In this document: positions 12,011 through 23,965 of the stretch, in pieces
How the letters are laid out: every line of letters starts with the position of its first letter
How positions within the stretch are numbered: position 1 is the first letter of the stretch
NCBI RefSeq assembly: GCF_047948215.1
Contig: NC_134465.1
Span: forward strand, 19,674,022 to 19,738,021
Reading direction: 5' to 3'
Source: Lycorma delicatula
Taxonomy: Eukaryota > Arthropoda > Insecta > Hemiptera > Fulgoridae
DNA: 64,000 nucleotides
Made by a program: the position numbers and the translations under genes
The notes under the pieces: model-generated
Databases searched by the model: none
Told to the model about the DNA's origin: nothing
The model's input: the letters and a program-made list of their open reading frames with translations, nothing else

Positions 12011-13380
12011 AGTCAAGTTCACTAAGGAAATATGGATTAAATTTCGATGATGCGAATAAAACTTTTGGTGGTATGTTATTAGTCAATTTCTTCAAATTTA
12101 TGAAACATTTACACACAAATCGGCTCTATTAAATGTAGAAATAGGCAAGTGGTTCGCGCATCCGCCAACTCGGTTAGCTAGTTTAGAGGACAACGATGTA
12201 GGACATTCAAGATGTCCGGATGAAGCCTACAGCGAAGGGAAAAGCTGAGTTTATAAAACCTTTTATCTTTTTTTTTGTATTTAAACCATATAAAAACTAA
12301 TTCATAAAAAAACTTTGCAACATGTTTATAAGCGTTTAAAATTCTTTCAGTTTTGTATGAAACGCAAATAAAACAAATGCAATAAATAGTTAGAAATAAA
12401 AATGTATAATTATACATACTGTTAAGTAAAATTTTTGTCTTATAGGACCATGAATTCAAAATTTTTTTAAATTTCAACAAAAGTTGATCGTTACTCTTTT
12501 CGATACAAATTCAAGGTCTGGGCAATAAAAAAATATATATATAAATTATTTTAAATAAAATCAACGTAATTTAAAGAAAAATTGGGAGAAAAATAATCAT
12601 AGTAAAAGGATTGTACTTAACTCAAGTTAAAGCTATGAAGAATTAATTTTAAAACACAGCATTGTATATATTTGAATATTAACAAAGGTAAAATAAAGAC
12701 ATAATGGAAAAATTTAACTGAAGTCAAATTTACATATTTATTAAAAAACTCTGTTTGTTTCAATTATTTCGTTTTGTATGAAGAATAATGTAAAATGAAT
12801 GAAATCAAGTAAATAAATTTAAATTAAAGCGGGAAAGAATAATCATTAATGAATTAAATAGTAGGACAAAACAGTTAAAATATAGAATTAGAAATATTTT
12901 ACTACCTAAGAAATCACTTTCGAAACGGTACTGGACATACTGAATTTAAAAAAAATATTTCTACCCTTTTGGGTCCATGGAATCATTATACGCTTTTAAA
13001 TCAACACGTATTTTGTGTGTTAAATTCAAATTTGAATTCGATCTATGAATAAATGTATTTCTCCTTGTATTTGATGCTTTCTACTTTATGTGAAACATTC
13101 TGTTAATATTTTTAGTACTTTAGGAAAAAAAATTGTAAATACGAAACATATTTCATCCTTTTAAATTAGTTTTTAAAAGGAAAGTTCAAAATACGAGTTC
13201 ATAGAATTTGTGACGAATATATATTCCTTATTCAAGTTGTAAGTTATTTTCACGGTAATTACAGAATTCTATGACACACAAAAGGAGTTAAACGGAAAAA
13301 CCGCTTTTTTATATAATAAACAACCTTAAAACTAATTTCAAAAACTAATTTTAATTTTTATAAAAATTAAAAGAAAAATC
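12011..13380. other. AT-rich interval with no gene recognised
   Basis: AT-rich throughout. The 100-codon minus frame at 12,178-12,480 is biased to F, K, Y and I, as expected from base composition, and shows no domain. Nothing else can be supported. Confidence 0.5.
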
Positions 13381-13385
13381 TAAGG

Positions 13386-13997
13386 TAACTTCCTTGTATG
13401 CGTATTAAATTACATATGTTTTTTATTACATTTTTTTTTTTTTGTTGTTATGGAATTATTATTTATTATAGAAATTATTTTACAATCAGATGTTAATAAT
13501 TATTAATAAATCAATATAATTAAATTTAAAAAAAAAGTAAATAAAGTACCATTCCAATCGATGTGTCTTTCCCTTGGAAGATTCAGATATTTCATTAATT
13601 ATAATTTTATTGGGCTATAACTCTGGAACCAATGATAATAACCACTTATTATATATCGTTGAAAAGCTCTCAATATGGGCTTATTATTGTAATTAAGGAA
13701 AAGTCTAAAATCCAAAAATAATTTGGATTTTGGGCTTTTTTGGATACTTTTGGTCCAGTCGATCGCAATCAAAAGGGGAGGTGCATACCTAGATGTTACA
13801 ACAGCCCTAAATCAAAATTTCGACATTCTACGGCTAATATTTTTTGAGTTCTGCGAGATACATACGTACGTACAGATGTCACGCCGAAACTAGTCAAAAT
13901 GGATTCAGGGATGGTCAAAATGGATATTTTCTATGAAATCTGTAAATCGAAATTTTTCGCGATTGTAATACTTCCTTACTACGAAAGGAAGTAAAAA
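13386..13997 (-). repeat. Repeat A copy 3
   Basis: Nearly complete: starts 'cttccttgtatgcgtatt' and ends 'cttccttactacgaaagg', with the shared core blocks 'tgggctataactctgga', 'tccagtcgatcgcaatc', 'cacgccgaaactagtcaaaatgg' and 'aaatttttcgcgattgtaa'. Confidence 0.9.
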
Positions 13998-14639
13998 TAT
14001 AATTTAACTTTGAAATCGATCAGTAGGTTTAATCGAGAACACCAAAGATCTATCTTTATAAATGTCAAGAATATCGTGAACATTGAATTTCAAGCTGCTA
14101 CCATACGTTCGAAAGATTTACGGAGATTAGAATGTAAAAAAGTCTTCTGATTAAATAACTTACTAAAAGGTTAAAAGGACATTCCTAATTTTAGAGTAAA
14201 TATTACTATTATAATATATCTGACTGAGGATCAAATTAATTTTTTTTTGGGATGAGGAACAAAATATATGATCTTAGAACGTTCACGCTGAATTCATAAA
14301 CGTAAATAGATCTTCCCCATCACCCATGGTTTTTTGTAATATGTAGGTAAACTTTGAAAGAAATATAAGAATTTATATGCATGTTAGCTTACTTAAAATG
14401 TAGCAGTTATCTTATTCTTTTATTTTGGCACCTAGAACTTCCCTCTTTAGCGACTAACAGTAATTTACGAATATTCTTGCTTTCCATTATCACGATACCA
14501 GTCTTTTGTTACAAAAATTTTCTGCGGGAAAGTTCCCCGTTCTCACTGACGGCGCCGATATCGCCCAGAAAGAAAGCCGGCTGTGAATCCAAGAATGAAT
14601 TTTTAAAGATAGATTATACCTCATATGTTTGTATTACAT

Positions 14640-15755
14640 TCGGCATGTAGTCAATCCTGATTGTGGTCTTAATTTTAAGACCATGAGTACTCTGTATAAA
14701 GGCATTTGCGAAGCGATTATGCTATATGCAACGCCTGTTTGGGCTGATAGGCTAAGATTAAAAGCTATCGGGACGTTGTAGAGGACTCAACGCCTTGTAC
14801 TTTTACGGCAACCGTATTTTTTACTGTACTTTTTACGGTGGCTACCGTAAGATTTTACGAAAGGCGATCTTGGTGACTGAAGGCGTGAAACCGTTAGTCT
14901 TGATTGCGTCACAGAGGGAACAGCGTTATATCGCCAAAAAGTTAAGTGATTTAACTTCTGACAAAGTTTGGAAAATTGAACACGGTAATGCTTTGTGACA
15001 GGCCAGGTGTGATGGGGCAGTGTGGGCGTTATACCCACGATCTGTTTCTTGATGTTGTTAGTTTGCAGGGTATACCCGAATAAGTACGTGACGCAATATA
15101 TTTCTGAGCATGGCGCTTTCAAGTACAGGCTGCAGAGGTTCGGCCTGGTGGACTCAGGAATGTGTCCGCAATTCGCAAAAATATGGACGCTGTACATCAT
15201 GTTCTGTATGTTTTTTCAATGTACGAGTTGATACGCACGAAGACTATCTGTCGGTTCGATATTATCGGGTCTCTGGATATCCGTGTCGATTGGCGAAACC
15301 AGTCCGATTGGACAATAGTTGAGAATTTCATACACTATTTGACAAAATAAAGGATTGCCGATGGCATTTCGGGTGCCGCCTGGGCCTTCCCGCGTTCTTC
15401 TTTTGTTTGTTTTTAGGTAGTCGGCTTTTGTTGGTTTGTTTTATTGTAATTGCGTGTTGAACTCGCTTCTTTTACCTTCGGATAGGTACGGGATTTCAGT
15501 TCCTTTTCATATTTTGTTTACCGAGTCTTGTTTGAGACTAACGTAAGATGTGTTTTGTTTTTAGTTTTGTTGTTTTTTTAGGAAGAGTAGTACACCGGTG
15601 GAAATGTCACATGTGGCATTCGCATCGGTGGGATCCTGACTGAGGCAAGAACAAGGCTGAGAGATGATTTTTGGCGAGGTTTTTAAGATGACCGCCGGTA
15701 AAGCCCATATGGGCTAGGTACGGAGGGGATGGCGTGGTGAATCCAACTGTCACGT
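14640..15755 (+). pseudogene. R1-clade LINE C-terminal remnant plus 3' UTR
   Basis: Translation near 14,690-14,770 gives 'LYKGICEAIMLYATPVWAD', the post-RT thumb motif of R1-type ORF2 proteins. From about 15,082 it gives 'YVTQYISEHGAFKYRLQRFG' and then 'LVDSGMCP', the conserved C-terminal block that precedes a zinc-knuckle-like motif. A frame change near 15,165 leads into 'MDAVHHVLY', matching the usual HxxxC half of that motif. Between them the frame is broken by many stops. About 400 bp of 3' UTR-like, GC-richer sequence follows to about 15,755. No RT catalytic residues remain. The antisense frame at 14,787-15,200 is a shadow. Confidence 0.7.
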
Positions 15756-16310
15756 TTTTACAACTGTTTGGAAAAACAAGTAGTTTTTTGCAGATTTTTA
15801 GAAAATAATTAAGAACTAATTCTCTGTGTAAGGATAAATATGTAGAATAATGAAACTTGATTAATTACAAATGACGATTTTAGTAACATCAATTCATTAA
15901 AAAAATTTACCTTAAATTTTACCAACTTTTTTCGATAAAAAAAATTATTTTAATTTTAAACCAGTAAATTTATATCATTAGGAAATCCTTATAAAACCTT
16001 ATATATATATTTTTTTTTTCCCTAAAATTTTTCTAGTTACATTCTTTATTACTTCCTTCTGTATACAAATTAAAAAGAAGCACAAGGATAAATTACATCC
16101 TAGTTTCGTACCTTTCTATGTTGAGGTAGTGATTTATAGTCGTCTAGTTTTATTACAACCATCTTATTCTCATATGATACAGGTAATAAATAACTGCTTT
16201 CTATATATTTCAACAATATATTTTCCGTACAATCTGAAAACTTTTATTGCATTGCAGAATATCACCACAACGTTTTTTTAAACACATAAGAGAAATGTAC
16301 AATTATCATG
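15756..16310. other. AT-rich interval with no gene recognised
   Basis: Low-complexity AT-rich sequence. No feature is visible. Confidence 0.5.
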
Positions 16311-16318
16311 AAGGAATA

Positions 16319-16342
16319 CATATATATATATATATATTTATA

Positions 16343-16396
<54 letters not shown>

Positions 16397-16399
16397 AAT
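16319..16399. repeat. compound (AT)n-(CA)n-(TA)n microsatellite
   Basis: AT run, then about 39 bp of pure CA repeats from about 16,345, then a TA run. The 65-codon plus-strand frame here is an artefact of the repeat. Confidence 0.95.
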
Positions 16400-17009
16400 T
16401 ATTTCATGAATATAAAAATATTATTATATTTTATAATAATTTAATAATAATTATTTTATGTAAAGTTTAAAAAAAAATCAATGTAAAATAATGAAGAATT
16501 TGATAAAAAAAATCTTTTAGAAAAGTTATTATTTTAAAGTTAGGAAATATGATTTTTTGTTTATCTTTTGTGATAATGGTTGAATAGTTTTTATTCTAAG
16601 GAGCGAGGCTTTAAACGACAGGCAGTTACTAATTTCTAAGCTTCTTGTTTTGAAATAAAAACTCACCGGAAGTTCCATTAAGAAAAACCAAGGACATATA
16701 AACTTTCTATAAGCCTTCCGTATCCTTATTGTGGAACTATACGAACCGAAAATCTAAAGAGTGAGTATCAAAATTAAGGAAATGGGAGTGATTGATGAGA
16801 AAAAATGATTTATACAAATGAAAAATTGTGAAACTTCCAGAGAAAGACAGAAAAACCCTATCCAGAAGATATTTCTGGATACCCAATCTGGATATTATTA
16901 CCCATGACGGGAATAAGTACATTACTGATTACTAATATTTGATTAACCGACTTAAATATAAAATTATTTCTCCAAAAACTAAAGGGCCATCAAAATAAAA
17001 ATAGAAGCT

Positions 17010-17335
17010 AAGAAATACCACACTTTTTTCTTTTTTCCTGTTTAGCCTCCGGGAATTACCGTTCAGGTATTACTTCAGAGAATGAATGAGGATGATATTT
17101 ATGATTGTAATTGAAATGTAGTCTCAGTTCAACCATTCCTGGGATGTATGCTTAACTGAAACCCAACTAGAAAGAATAGCGGTACCCACCGGTGTACGGA
17201 TCTATTATTCAAATCCGTATAAAAGTAAGTACCATTACTAGAACATGAGCGCTGGAACTCTCGACTTCAAATCAGCTGATTTGGGAAGACGCGTTCACCA
17301 CTAGACCGACCCGGTGGTTAAAGAATTACCACACT
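17010..17335 (-). repeat. SINE-1 full-length copy with target-site duplication
   Basis: Complete copy on the minus strand at about 17,025-17,320: tRNA-like head with A-box 'tcggtctagtggtg' and a B-box region, 'acgcgtcttcccaaatcagc', body, and tail ending in an A-rich tract (T-rich at 17,025 on the plus strand). A 15-bp direct repeat with one mismatch flanks it: 'aagaaataccacact' at 17,010-17,024 and 'aagaattaccacact' at 17,321-17,335. Confidence 0.9.
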
Positions 17336-17748
17336 AAATAAATCTATCATTACGAAATATAAAATTGATGTTTATGTTTTTTTTGTTTTGAATTTTAATG
17401 CATTTCTTTGTTTCTTATTATACTATTTTACGATTTAATAATCTTTCAATGTACGTAAAACTCTTACAATCTAATATATATATATGTATATGCAAGATTA
17501 TAGTAATTTCCCGCCGAATTTAGGTAGAATAGCTATATTAAGAAGGAAATTATAATGATAATGTCAAAAATAGGGTGTCTGGGATTTTTGGAAATCTTTA
17601 CGTCTTAGTGGCCAAATCTAAAATAAAACACGTACAGTCTTATATTTCAAGTTATACCAAACCGATTTTCTTTAAATATTTCTATAAAAGGGACATTAAT
17701 TTTTTTCCAACATTCGTTAAGGAGGTAAGAAAATATATAAGGAGATAT

Positions 17749-17796
17749 AAGAAAATAATTTTCTTATATCCTCAGATATAAGAAAATTATTTTCTT
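17749..17796. repeat. perfect 22-bp inverted repeat (hairpin)
   Basis: Positions 17,749-17,770 are exactly complementary to 17,775-17,796, with a 4-nt loop 'ctca'. The arm itself is largely A/T and partly palindromic. A transcript could form a long AU stem. No T-run terminator context or neighbouring gene suggests a role. Confidence 0.9.
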
Positions 17797-17861
17797 CAGA
17801 GGTATTTTAGAAAAAAAAATTATTTGAGCAAATTTGTTACCTAAAATGCATATATAATCAA

Positions 17862-18400
17862 AAAATCTGATGTGGCCAGTACATGACTTCCTTGTACGCC
17901 TATTAAATTACACATACACATTTTTAAAAGTACATAAAATTTTATTTAATTAATAACTTCTGAAATTTTTTCATATAATTTTTATAATTATTATTTATCG
18001 TAATTTTTTTTTCCAATCAGAGGTTAATAATTATTAATAAATCAATTAAAATAAAGGTTAAAACATGGAGATGAAGTAGAATTTGAACCGATGCCTTCCC
18101 TTGTAACATCCAGATATTTCATTAATTAATATTTTATTTGGCTATAACTCTGGAACCGAAGAAAATAAGTACCACTTATGTCATTGAAAAGCTCTCAATG
18201 AGGACTTTGTTAACTGCAGTTAACAAGAAGTCCAAAATCCAAATTTTTTTGGATTTTGGGCTTTTGCGGACACTTTTGGTTCAGTCGATTGCAATCATAA
18301 AGGAAGGTGCACAATTAGATGTTACAACAGTCCCTAAATCTAAAATTTCAACGTCCAACGACTTTTTGAGTTATGCGAGATAAAAAGAACATACATTTTG
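17862..18400 (-). repeat. Repeat A copy 4, fused to Repeat D
   Basis: Starts with the family end 'gatgtggccagtacatgac' and 'cttccttgtacgcctatt' and follows the family through 'gcatcgattgcaatcataaa'-like core to 'gttatgcgagataaa' at about 18,385. Here the usual outer end is replaced by Repeat D. Confidence 0.85.
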
Positions 18401-18690
18401 ATAAAACTATAACAGATTGAAAAATAAACATAGCCGCCATTTTGTAATTTACGAAGGTATTTAAGTCCTGATATTTTGCCAATTTTAAAACTTTATTATC
18501 AAGACGCTTACCAAATATGAATATGATATCTATCCAAATTTGAGTAATGAATTTTTTATGACTAACAAAATGGCGGACAAAGGGAGAACGAAGGAGAAAC
18601 TGACATTTTTTCCTAAGCATCTTTTTTGTTAGTTTTACAGGTAGAATCCCTAAAAGGATGGGAAGCCTGCCATCTTTAAAACACTTTATA
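18401..18690 (-). repeat. Repeat D copy 2
   Basis: Homologous to 2,920-3,195 over the whole length, including 'cttttaaaactttattatc'-type blocks, 'caaaatggcggacaaagg' and 'gtagaatcc'. It abuts Repeat A copy 4 directly. The 90-codon minus frame is not conserved in the other copy. Confidence 0.75.
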
Positions 18691-19261
18691 TATAGAATTT
18701 TTATTTAGTTCTTAAAAGCTTTTATTTAACTCGCTTTAGGAATAATCAAATCTTACAACTGCTATATCTTTTGATCTATCGTATGAAAATCAAAGAAATT
18801 TGGTACACGTATGTAACTTCGATGTGTAAAAATAAATATTTTTACTTTTTTTTATTCTTTAAAAAAATACAAAAAAATTACAAAAATATATTTGATTACA
18901 TATAAAAAATCATTTTTTTAAAAAAAAACTTTTATTTAACTAATATTAATATTAACATTAATTAGAAAAACCGTTTAAGAAGTAAAAAATAAGAATTAAA
19001 TCAAATTGAGAATTTTAAACAAAAAAATATAATATATTAACAAATATAGAAATGCACTGATAAGTAAAAAATAAATAAAATAAATATCTAATAAATAACC
19101 AATAAATAAATGTAATAATTATTAAATTTTAAAATTAAAAGTAATGAAAATATTTAGTTAAATAAAAGCGTGGCGCAGTTTTTATAACAATCTTTTCGAA
19201 TAAGTATTTATAGACATTTGCTGTATTTTAAAATATATTTTTTGATTAATGAAGTTGCTTA

Positions 19262-19309
<48 letters not shown>
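19262..19309. repeat. (TA)n microsatellite inside foldback spacer
   Basis: Pure TA run of about 48 bp. Confidence 0.95.
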
Positions 19310-19536
19310 TTTATTTATCTGTAATAAAATAACTAAGTTTTAATTCTTTGACGGTTCAAATTTGCACCGAGATGACCTTTAAGGGTTAATAAGATTAAAA
19401 ATAAAAATTAAATTTAGAAATCTTGCACAAAGTTATTACATTTTGACGGTAATCTGAAAAATTATTAATTATTATCATTATTATAATTGTAATCGTAATT
19501 ATGAATTCTTTAAATAAAAATTCATAATTAATTAAA

Positions 19537-19749
19537 ATGAAACTTTTAGCGGAAAGAGTGCGTTCAATTTGGCTTAAATTACAAGCAGAATTCGCAGATG
19601 AACTTCAACTATGTGAGAACACGTACAAGGAAAGCGAGTGGGAGCATTTTCCCCGATTTTTACTTGTAGCTAGTGAGTCTCAACTGGAGAAGTTCCAGCC
19701 GACCTTTCCGCCTCCTCGCGTCGTTATTGAAAATGAAAATGAAGATTAA
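19537..19749 (+). CDS. hypothetical 70-residue protein inside foldback element
   Basis: I do not recognise this protein. It begins 'MKLLAERVRSIWLKLQAEF' and ends in the acidic run 'ENENED', with a proline cluster 'FPPPR' just before. Its composition is balanced and charged, unlike the K/F/Y/I-biased frames that random AT-rich DNA gives here, and its DNA is clearly GC-richer than the spacer around it. It starts at the first ATG after an A/T-rich leader and is followed by 'aataaa' motifs within 60 bp. It lies in the unique spacer between the inverted arms. It might be the C-terminal remnant of a transposase ORF or a captured exon. It could also be a chance ORF. Confidence 0.45.
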   Translation: MKLLAERVRSIWLKLQAEFADELQLCENTYKESEWEHFPRFLLVASESQLEKFQPTFPPPRVVIENENED

Positions 19750-20494
19750 TTGTCGTAAAAATAAATTTTGTGTTGTTTTAAATAAATTATAAAAACTTCG
19801 CCACGCGTTTATTTAACTAAATATTTTGGTTACTTTTAATTTTAAAATTTGATAATTATTACATTTATTTATTTTTTATTTATTGGTTATTTATTAGATA
19901 TGTATATAATTTTTTTTTACTTTTTCAGTGAATTTTTATATTTGTTAATATATTATATTTTCTTGTTTAAAATTCTCAATTTGATTTAATTCTTATTTTT
20001 TACTTTTTAGAGGGGTTTTCTAGTTTGTTTCCTTTTTTTATTAATGTTAATATTAATAATAGTTAAATAAAGCTTTTTTAAAAAATTATTTTTTATATGT
20101 AATCAAATATATTTTTGTAATTTTATTTGTTTTTTTTATATATTTTTTTCAATATGCAATAACATTATTAACAGCATTTATTAAATTATAACAAAACATT
20201 TTTAAAATAAAAAAATTACATTCTAGAGGAGAAAAAATAAAATTAGAATTTTAATCTATAAAAGAAAAATAAAGTACCAAAGTAATAATAATAATAAATA
20301 TAAAAAATAAATTTAACTTACGGAATATTCCACATACATACTTTGTATTCTATTAAGAATTGTTCTGTTATTTTTTAGTTTTGGAAGTGAAACAGTGTAT
20401 TTATATTACTATTTGATAGTAAATTAATAATTTATTTTCAAAAAAAAAAAAATAGGTTTGACTTACGCTTTATGAAAATATTAATACCTAATTG

Positions 20495-21110
20495 AAAGTT
20501 GAATCCATGCCGATTATTGTACGAGTATGCTATGCCTTTATTTTCATTGGAGGAGGAGAAAGCTCTGCCAGCCGCTTCCTGCCCGCATAGACGGCAGTAT
20601 CGCTCTCACCGACTAAAACCCTTTCCGCCTTATAGAGTAAGCTCCGATACCCGCCATTCGGCACAACTCAGGTACATGCTGTACTCTCTCTGGACACCTA
20701 TGGGTTGTTCAAAACGTCCTGGATAGATCAACAGAAGTGACTACCGCTAGAGGCCTCCAGCTACCTCCTTGCCGCAGGATATCTCCTCTCCTCCCAACCG
20801 GGTAGCAGTTAAAACTCTTCTCCTTCTTCCGTCATCTTCTTTTGCAGTACTGATCTGCTTATATTTGAAAAGGTCTTCCAAATATCAATGGTTTCAGGCA
20901 ATACTTCAATGAGGTTAGCAACGGTCAGCCTCCCAGTAACCGCTGTCGACTCTGACTTTCTTTTCCCACCAGGGGCATTAGAAAAATGTGTGACAGGCCT
21001 TATCCTCCACGTCAAAGTATACAGACCAGGCGTCATCTCTATTGTATGGCTTACTCTGGGTCCCTTAGTTCAGGATATAAAACTCTACTGAGTGCTACTT
21101 TGCTCTCGTG
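20495..21110 (-). pseudogene. R1-clade LINE C-terminus and 3' UTR, minus strand
   Basis: The minus frame ending at 20,809 contains 'LIEVLPETIDIWKTFSNISR' and then 'SVLQKKMTEEGEEF'. This aligns in pattern with the end of the R1-like ORF at 6,988-9,207 ('EQLARFLLSSDENWGKFEKF', then 'TYTVMKEKEEE'). Just upstream, another frame gives 'YFDVEDKACHTFF' and 'CPWWEKK', matching the usual HTFFxCP half of the zinc-knuckle-like motif, so there is a frameshift. 20,495-20,808 (GC-rich, no ORF) would be the 3' UTR. RT and endonuclease are missing. Confidence 0.65.
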
Positions 21111-21139
21111 AGGATGAGTTGTCGCGGGTCTCCGCCCTG

Positions 21140-21410
21140 CGGATTGATCTAGTGGTGAACGCGTCTTCCCAAATCAGCTGATTTAGAATTCTAGAGTTTC
21201 AGCGTTCAAGTCCTAGTAAAGGCAGTTACTTTTATACGGATTTGAATTGTAGATCGTTTTTCCAGTGTTCTTTGGCGGTTGGACGTCAATTAACTTCACA
21301 TCTGAGGAATGGTAGAACTGAGACTGTACAAGACTATAATTCATTCATACATGTCATCCTCTGAAGTAATACCTGAACGGTAATTCCCGGAGGATAAACA
21401 GTAAAAAGAC
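21140..21410 (+). repeat. SINE-1 copy
   Basis: A-box region 'ttgatctagtggtgaacgc', 'cttcccaaatcagctgattt', B-box-like 'gcgttcaagtcc', body, and the tail 'aatacctgaacggtaattcc' followed by 'cggaggataaacag' and A-rich sequence. Confidence 0.9.
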
Positions 21411-21537
21411 GAAGAAGAACGGGTCGCCACCACACTAGCCAACGGGATTAAGTTTAATAAAACACATCATAACTTTCTGAGATCTATATCGAAATTCAAT
21501 ATTCCTCAAACCATCAAAACGTTGTTAAATATATAAC

Positions 21538-21815
21538 TAGACCCGACGGGTTGGTCTAGTGGTGAACTCTTTATCGCAAATCAGCTGATTTCGAAGTCGA
21601 GAGTTGTAAGATTCAAATCCTAATAAAACGGATTTGAATACTAGATCGTGGATACCGTTGTTCTTTGGTGGATGGATCTCAATTAACAACACATCTAAGG
21701 AATGGTCGACCTGAGACTGTACAACACTGTACGTCAGGTAAATTCATACACATCATCCTCACTCATCCTCTGAAATAATACCTTACGGTGGTTCCGAAGA
21801 TTAAACAGAAAAGAA
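21538..21815 (+). repeat. SINE-1 copy
   Basis: Complete copy about 130 bp after the previous one in the same orientation: 'ttggtctagtggtgaac' A-box, 'gattcaaatcctaat' B-box, 'ctagatcgtggataccg', and the tail variant 'accttacggtggttccg' then 'gattaaacag' with an A-rich end. Confidence 0.9.
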
Positions 21816-22671
21816 AAGAAAAAAAATCTACGCGTCAATTTTTTTTTAATGTATATTATGATAGCAATACAAATGGTAATGACAATAAATTTAATAAATG
21901 AAATTCTAGGTTATTTATTTAAACTTGTTTCATGATTTATATAGTAGTGAGATCGGTGAGATTTTTACTACGGTTAATACGAAACCAGGGGTCATACGAA
22001 ACCTACAGTTAAAATTATGAAATGACTGGTTCAGTAGTATTCGTAGTTAGTAAACGAAAAAAACATTGTCTCTTAATATATTAATAGGATGCGATTTTAT
22101 AACGTAGTCCGAGAACTGGTTAAAAAAAAATTAATTATTTTAAGATAAATTTTGGTTACAGTTGAACACAAATTCTTCAAAACAGATCATCCCATATTAA
22201 AATTCCTGGGTTTTTAATAGAGGTAGACTGATGTATAACCCTGTACAGACATGAGTGTAATGAATAAATTACCTCATGAAAATGCAAATATTGGTTAAAA
22301 GTAAATGACCTCAATACATTCAAATTAAGTAACGTAGTGTGTTTGTTTTATATATATTAATCTTTGTATTTCTTACTGTTTTTACCTTAGAAATTTCAAT
22401 TTAAACCCCTATTCCTTAAAGAATCAATCTTTTCATTTATTTCACCAGATTATCCTATAAATTTCTCTCTTCTTCGATTTATTTAAATCTTATTTATTAC
22501 ATAATTAATCAATTTACCTATTTAAGGCACTTATTTACCGTTAAAGGCTTCATTTTAATTTCTGTTTTATTTCGATCGATGTATACATATCTCGTAAAAC
22601 AGAGGTAGAAATAGAAGTAAAAAATATTTTCCGTGATTTTTTTAATAATTTTATATTAAAAAAACCAAAAA
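21816..22671. other. AT-rich interval with no gene recognised
   Basis: AT-rich, with no long frame. The short block 'tgatttatatagtagtgagat' near 21,933 recurs weakly near 41,730 ('tggtttatatagtatcgagat'), so part of it may be an uncharacterised old repeat. Confidence 0.45.
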
Positions 22672-23327
22672 AAAAAAAACCATCTGACGTGGACACCACA
22701 TGACTTCCTTATTCACCTATTAAATTACAAATACTTTTTATATATTTATATTTTTCTACACATGTTTTTTTGTTACTATTGAATTATTATTTATTGTATT
22801 TTTTTTTTTTTACAATTAGAGGATAATAACTATTAATAAATCAATATATTAAAATAAAAAAAAGAGAGAAATCAAGTCGGATTCGAACTGATGCGCCTTC
22901 CCCTTGTAAGATTCAAATATTTCATTAATTAAAATTTTATTTGGCGATAACTCTGGAACCAGTGAAAATAATTACCACTTATGATACATCGTTGAAAGGA
23001 TTAAGGATCAATGAGAGCTTATTACTGCAGTAAAGAAAACGTTGTAAATCCAGATTTTTTTTTTTGATTTTGGGCTGTTTTGGACACTTTGGTCTAGTCG
23101 ATTGAAATTAAAAGGGGAGGTCCACAACCAGAAGTTACACCAGTCCTTCATCAAAAATTTCAACATTCTGCGGCTAATCCTTTTTGAGTTATGTGAGATA
23201 GAGGTACGTACAGACGTCACGTCAAAACTAGTCAAAATGTATTCAAGGATGGTCAAAATGGATATTTCAGTTGAAATCTGAAAACCAAAATTTTCCGCGA
23301 TTACAATACAAGTACAAGGAAGTAAAA
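22672..23327 (-). repeat. Repeat A copy 5, near full length
   Basis: Begins 'ctgacgtggacaccacatga' and 'cttccttattcacctatt', ends 'acaatacaagtacaaggaag'. All core blocks are present, so this copy helps define the full family length of about 650-700 bp. The 82-codon minus frame at its end is not conserved. Confidence 0.9.
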
Positions 23328-23533
23328 AGAAAAACTATTTTAAGAAAAACGTTTTTAGTATTAAAACCACGTAAATATTTTGTACGTAAAGGACGTCATT
23401 AAATAAATACAGGATTTATTTTTTTTATTTATTTATTGACTAAGATATTACATAGTGTGGAAAAGTAAGTAATACCGTAAAATGTGAAATAGGATATTTG
23501 ACAAATGATTTCCGACGAACTTATTTTTCTCTT

Positions 23534-23815
23534 TTTTCTGTCTAGCCTCCGGAACGAAATCGGTATTACTTCAGAGGATGATTGGGAATGATATGTATGA
23601 ATGTACATGAAGAGTAGTCTTGTACAGTTTCAGGTCGACCTGAAACTGAGATGTGTGGTTAATTGAAACCCGACCGCCAAAGAACATCGGTATCCACTAT
23701 CTAGTCAAATCCGTATAAAAGTAACTGCCTTTACAATGATTTGAAATTAGATTTCTCGATTTAGAAACAAGTTAATTTGCGATGACGACTTTAACAAGTA
23801 AACCAACCCTGAAAA
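23534..23815 (-). repeat. SINE-1 copy
   Basis: Minus-strand copy: tail as 'ctgtctagcctccgg' at its low-coordinate end, body with 'cctgaaactgagatgtgtgg', 'aaatccgtataaaagtaact', and a diverged tRNA-like head ending near 23,815. Confidence 0.85.
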
Positions 23816-23965
23816 AATTCTGGATAACATTTTTTAATAAGTGCGCCATAATGACGTCGATACTCTTCTAATTTCTACTTTCAATTCAGGAATTTTTCTT
23901 ATTGTTGCGGAATAAATTTTGGACTTAATGAATCTCCAGAAGAAAAAATAGTTCGGTGTGAATTG
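23816..23965 (-). pseudogene. mariner-like transposase C-terminal remnant
   Basis: On the minus strand the translation reads 'YFFFWRFIKSKIYSATIRK', then 'IPELKVEIRRVSTSLWRTY'. This fits the post-catalytic 'FFLWGxxKSxVY' and following helical segment of mariner-like transposases common in insects. The third catalytic acidic residue, expected just upstream, is not visible. The C-terminal end abuts SINE-1. Only about 45 codons survive. Confidence 0.6.

Larger units (their letters stand above)
18860..20145. mobile_element. foldback element with ~320-350-bp inverted arms
   Basis: The left arm (about 18,860-19,182) reappears as its reverse complement at about 19,791-20,145 with small indels. Shared blocks include 'atatttgattacatataaaa', 'aagaattaaatcaaattgag', 'atctaataaataaccaat' and, at the inner edges, 'gcgtggcg'/'cgccacgc'. 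The spacer of about 610 bp holds a TA microsatellite and a 70-codon ORF. Such long arms are typical of foldback or other long-TIR DNA elements. No transposase was recognised and no target-site duplication was established. Confidence 0.8.

Noticed and set aside
14787..15200. 137-codon minus-strand frame
   Set aside because: Antisense to the R1-type C-terminal remnant, whose plus-strand motifs are recognisable. The minus frame has none.
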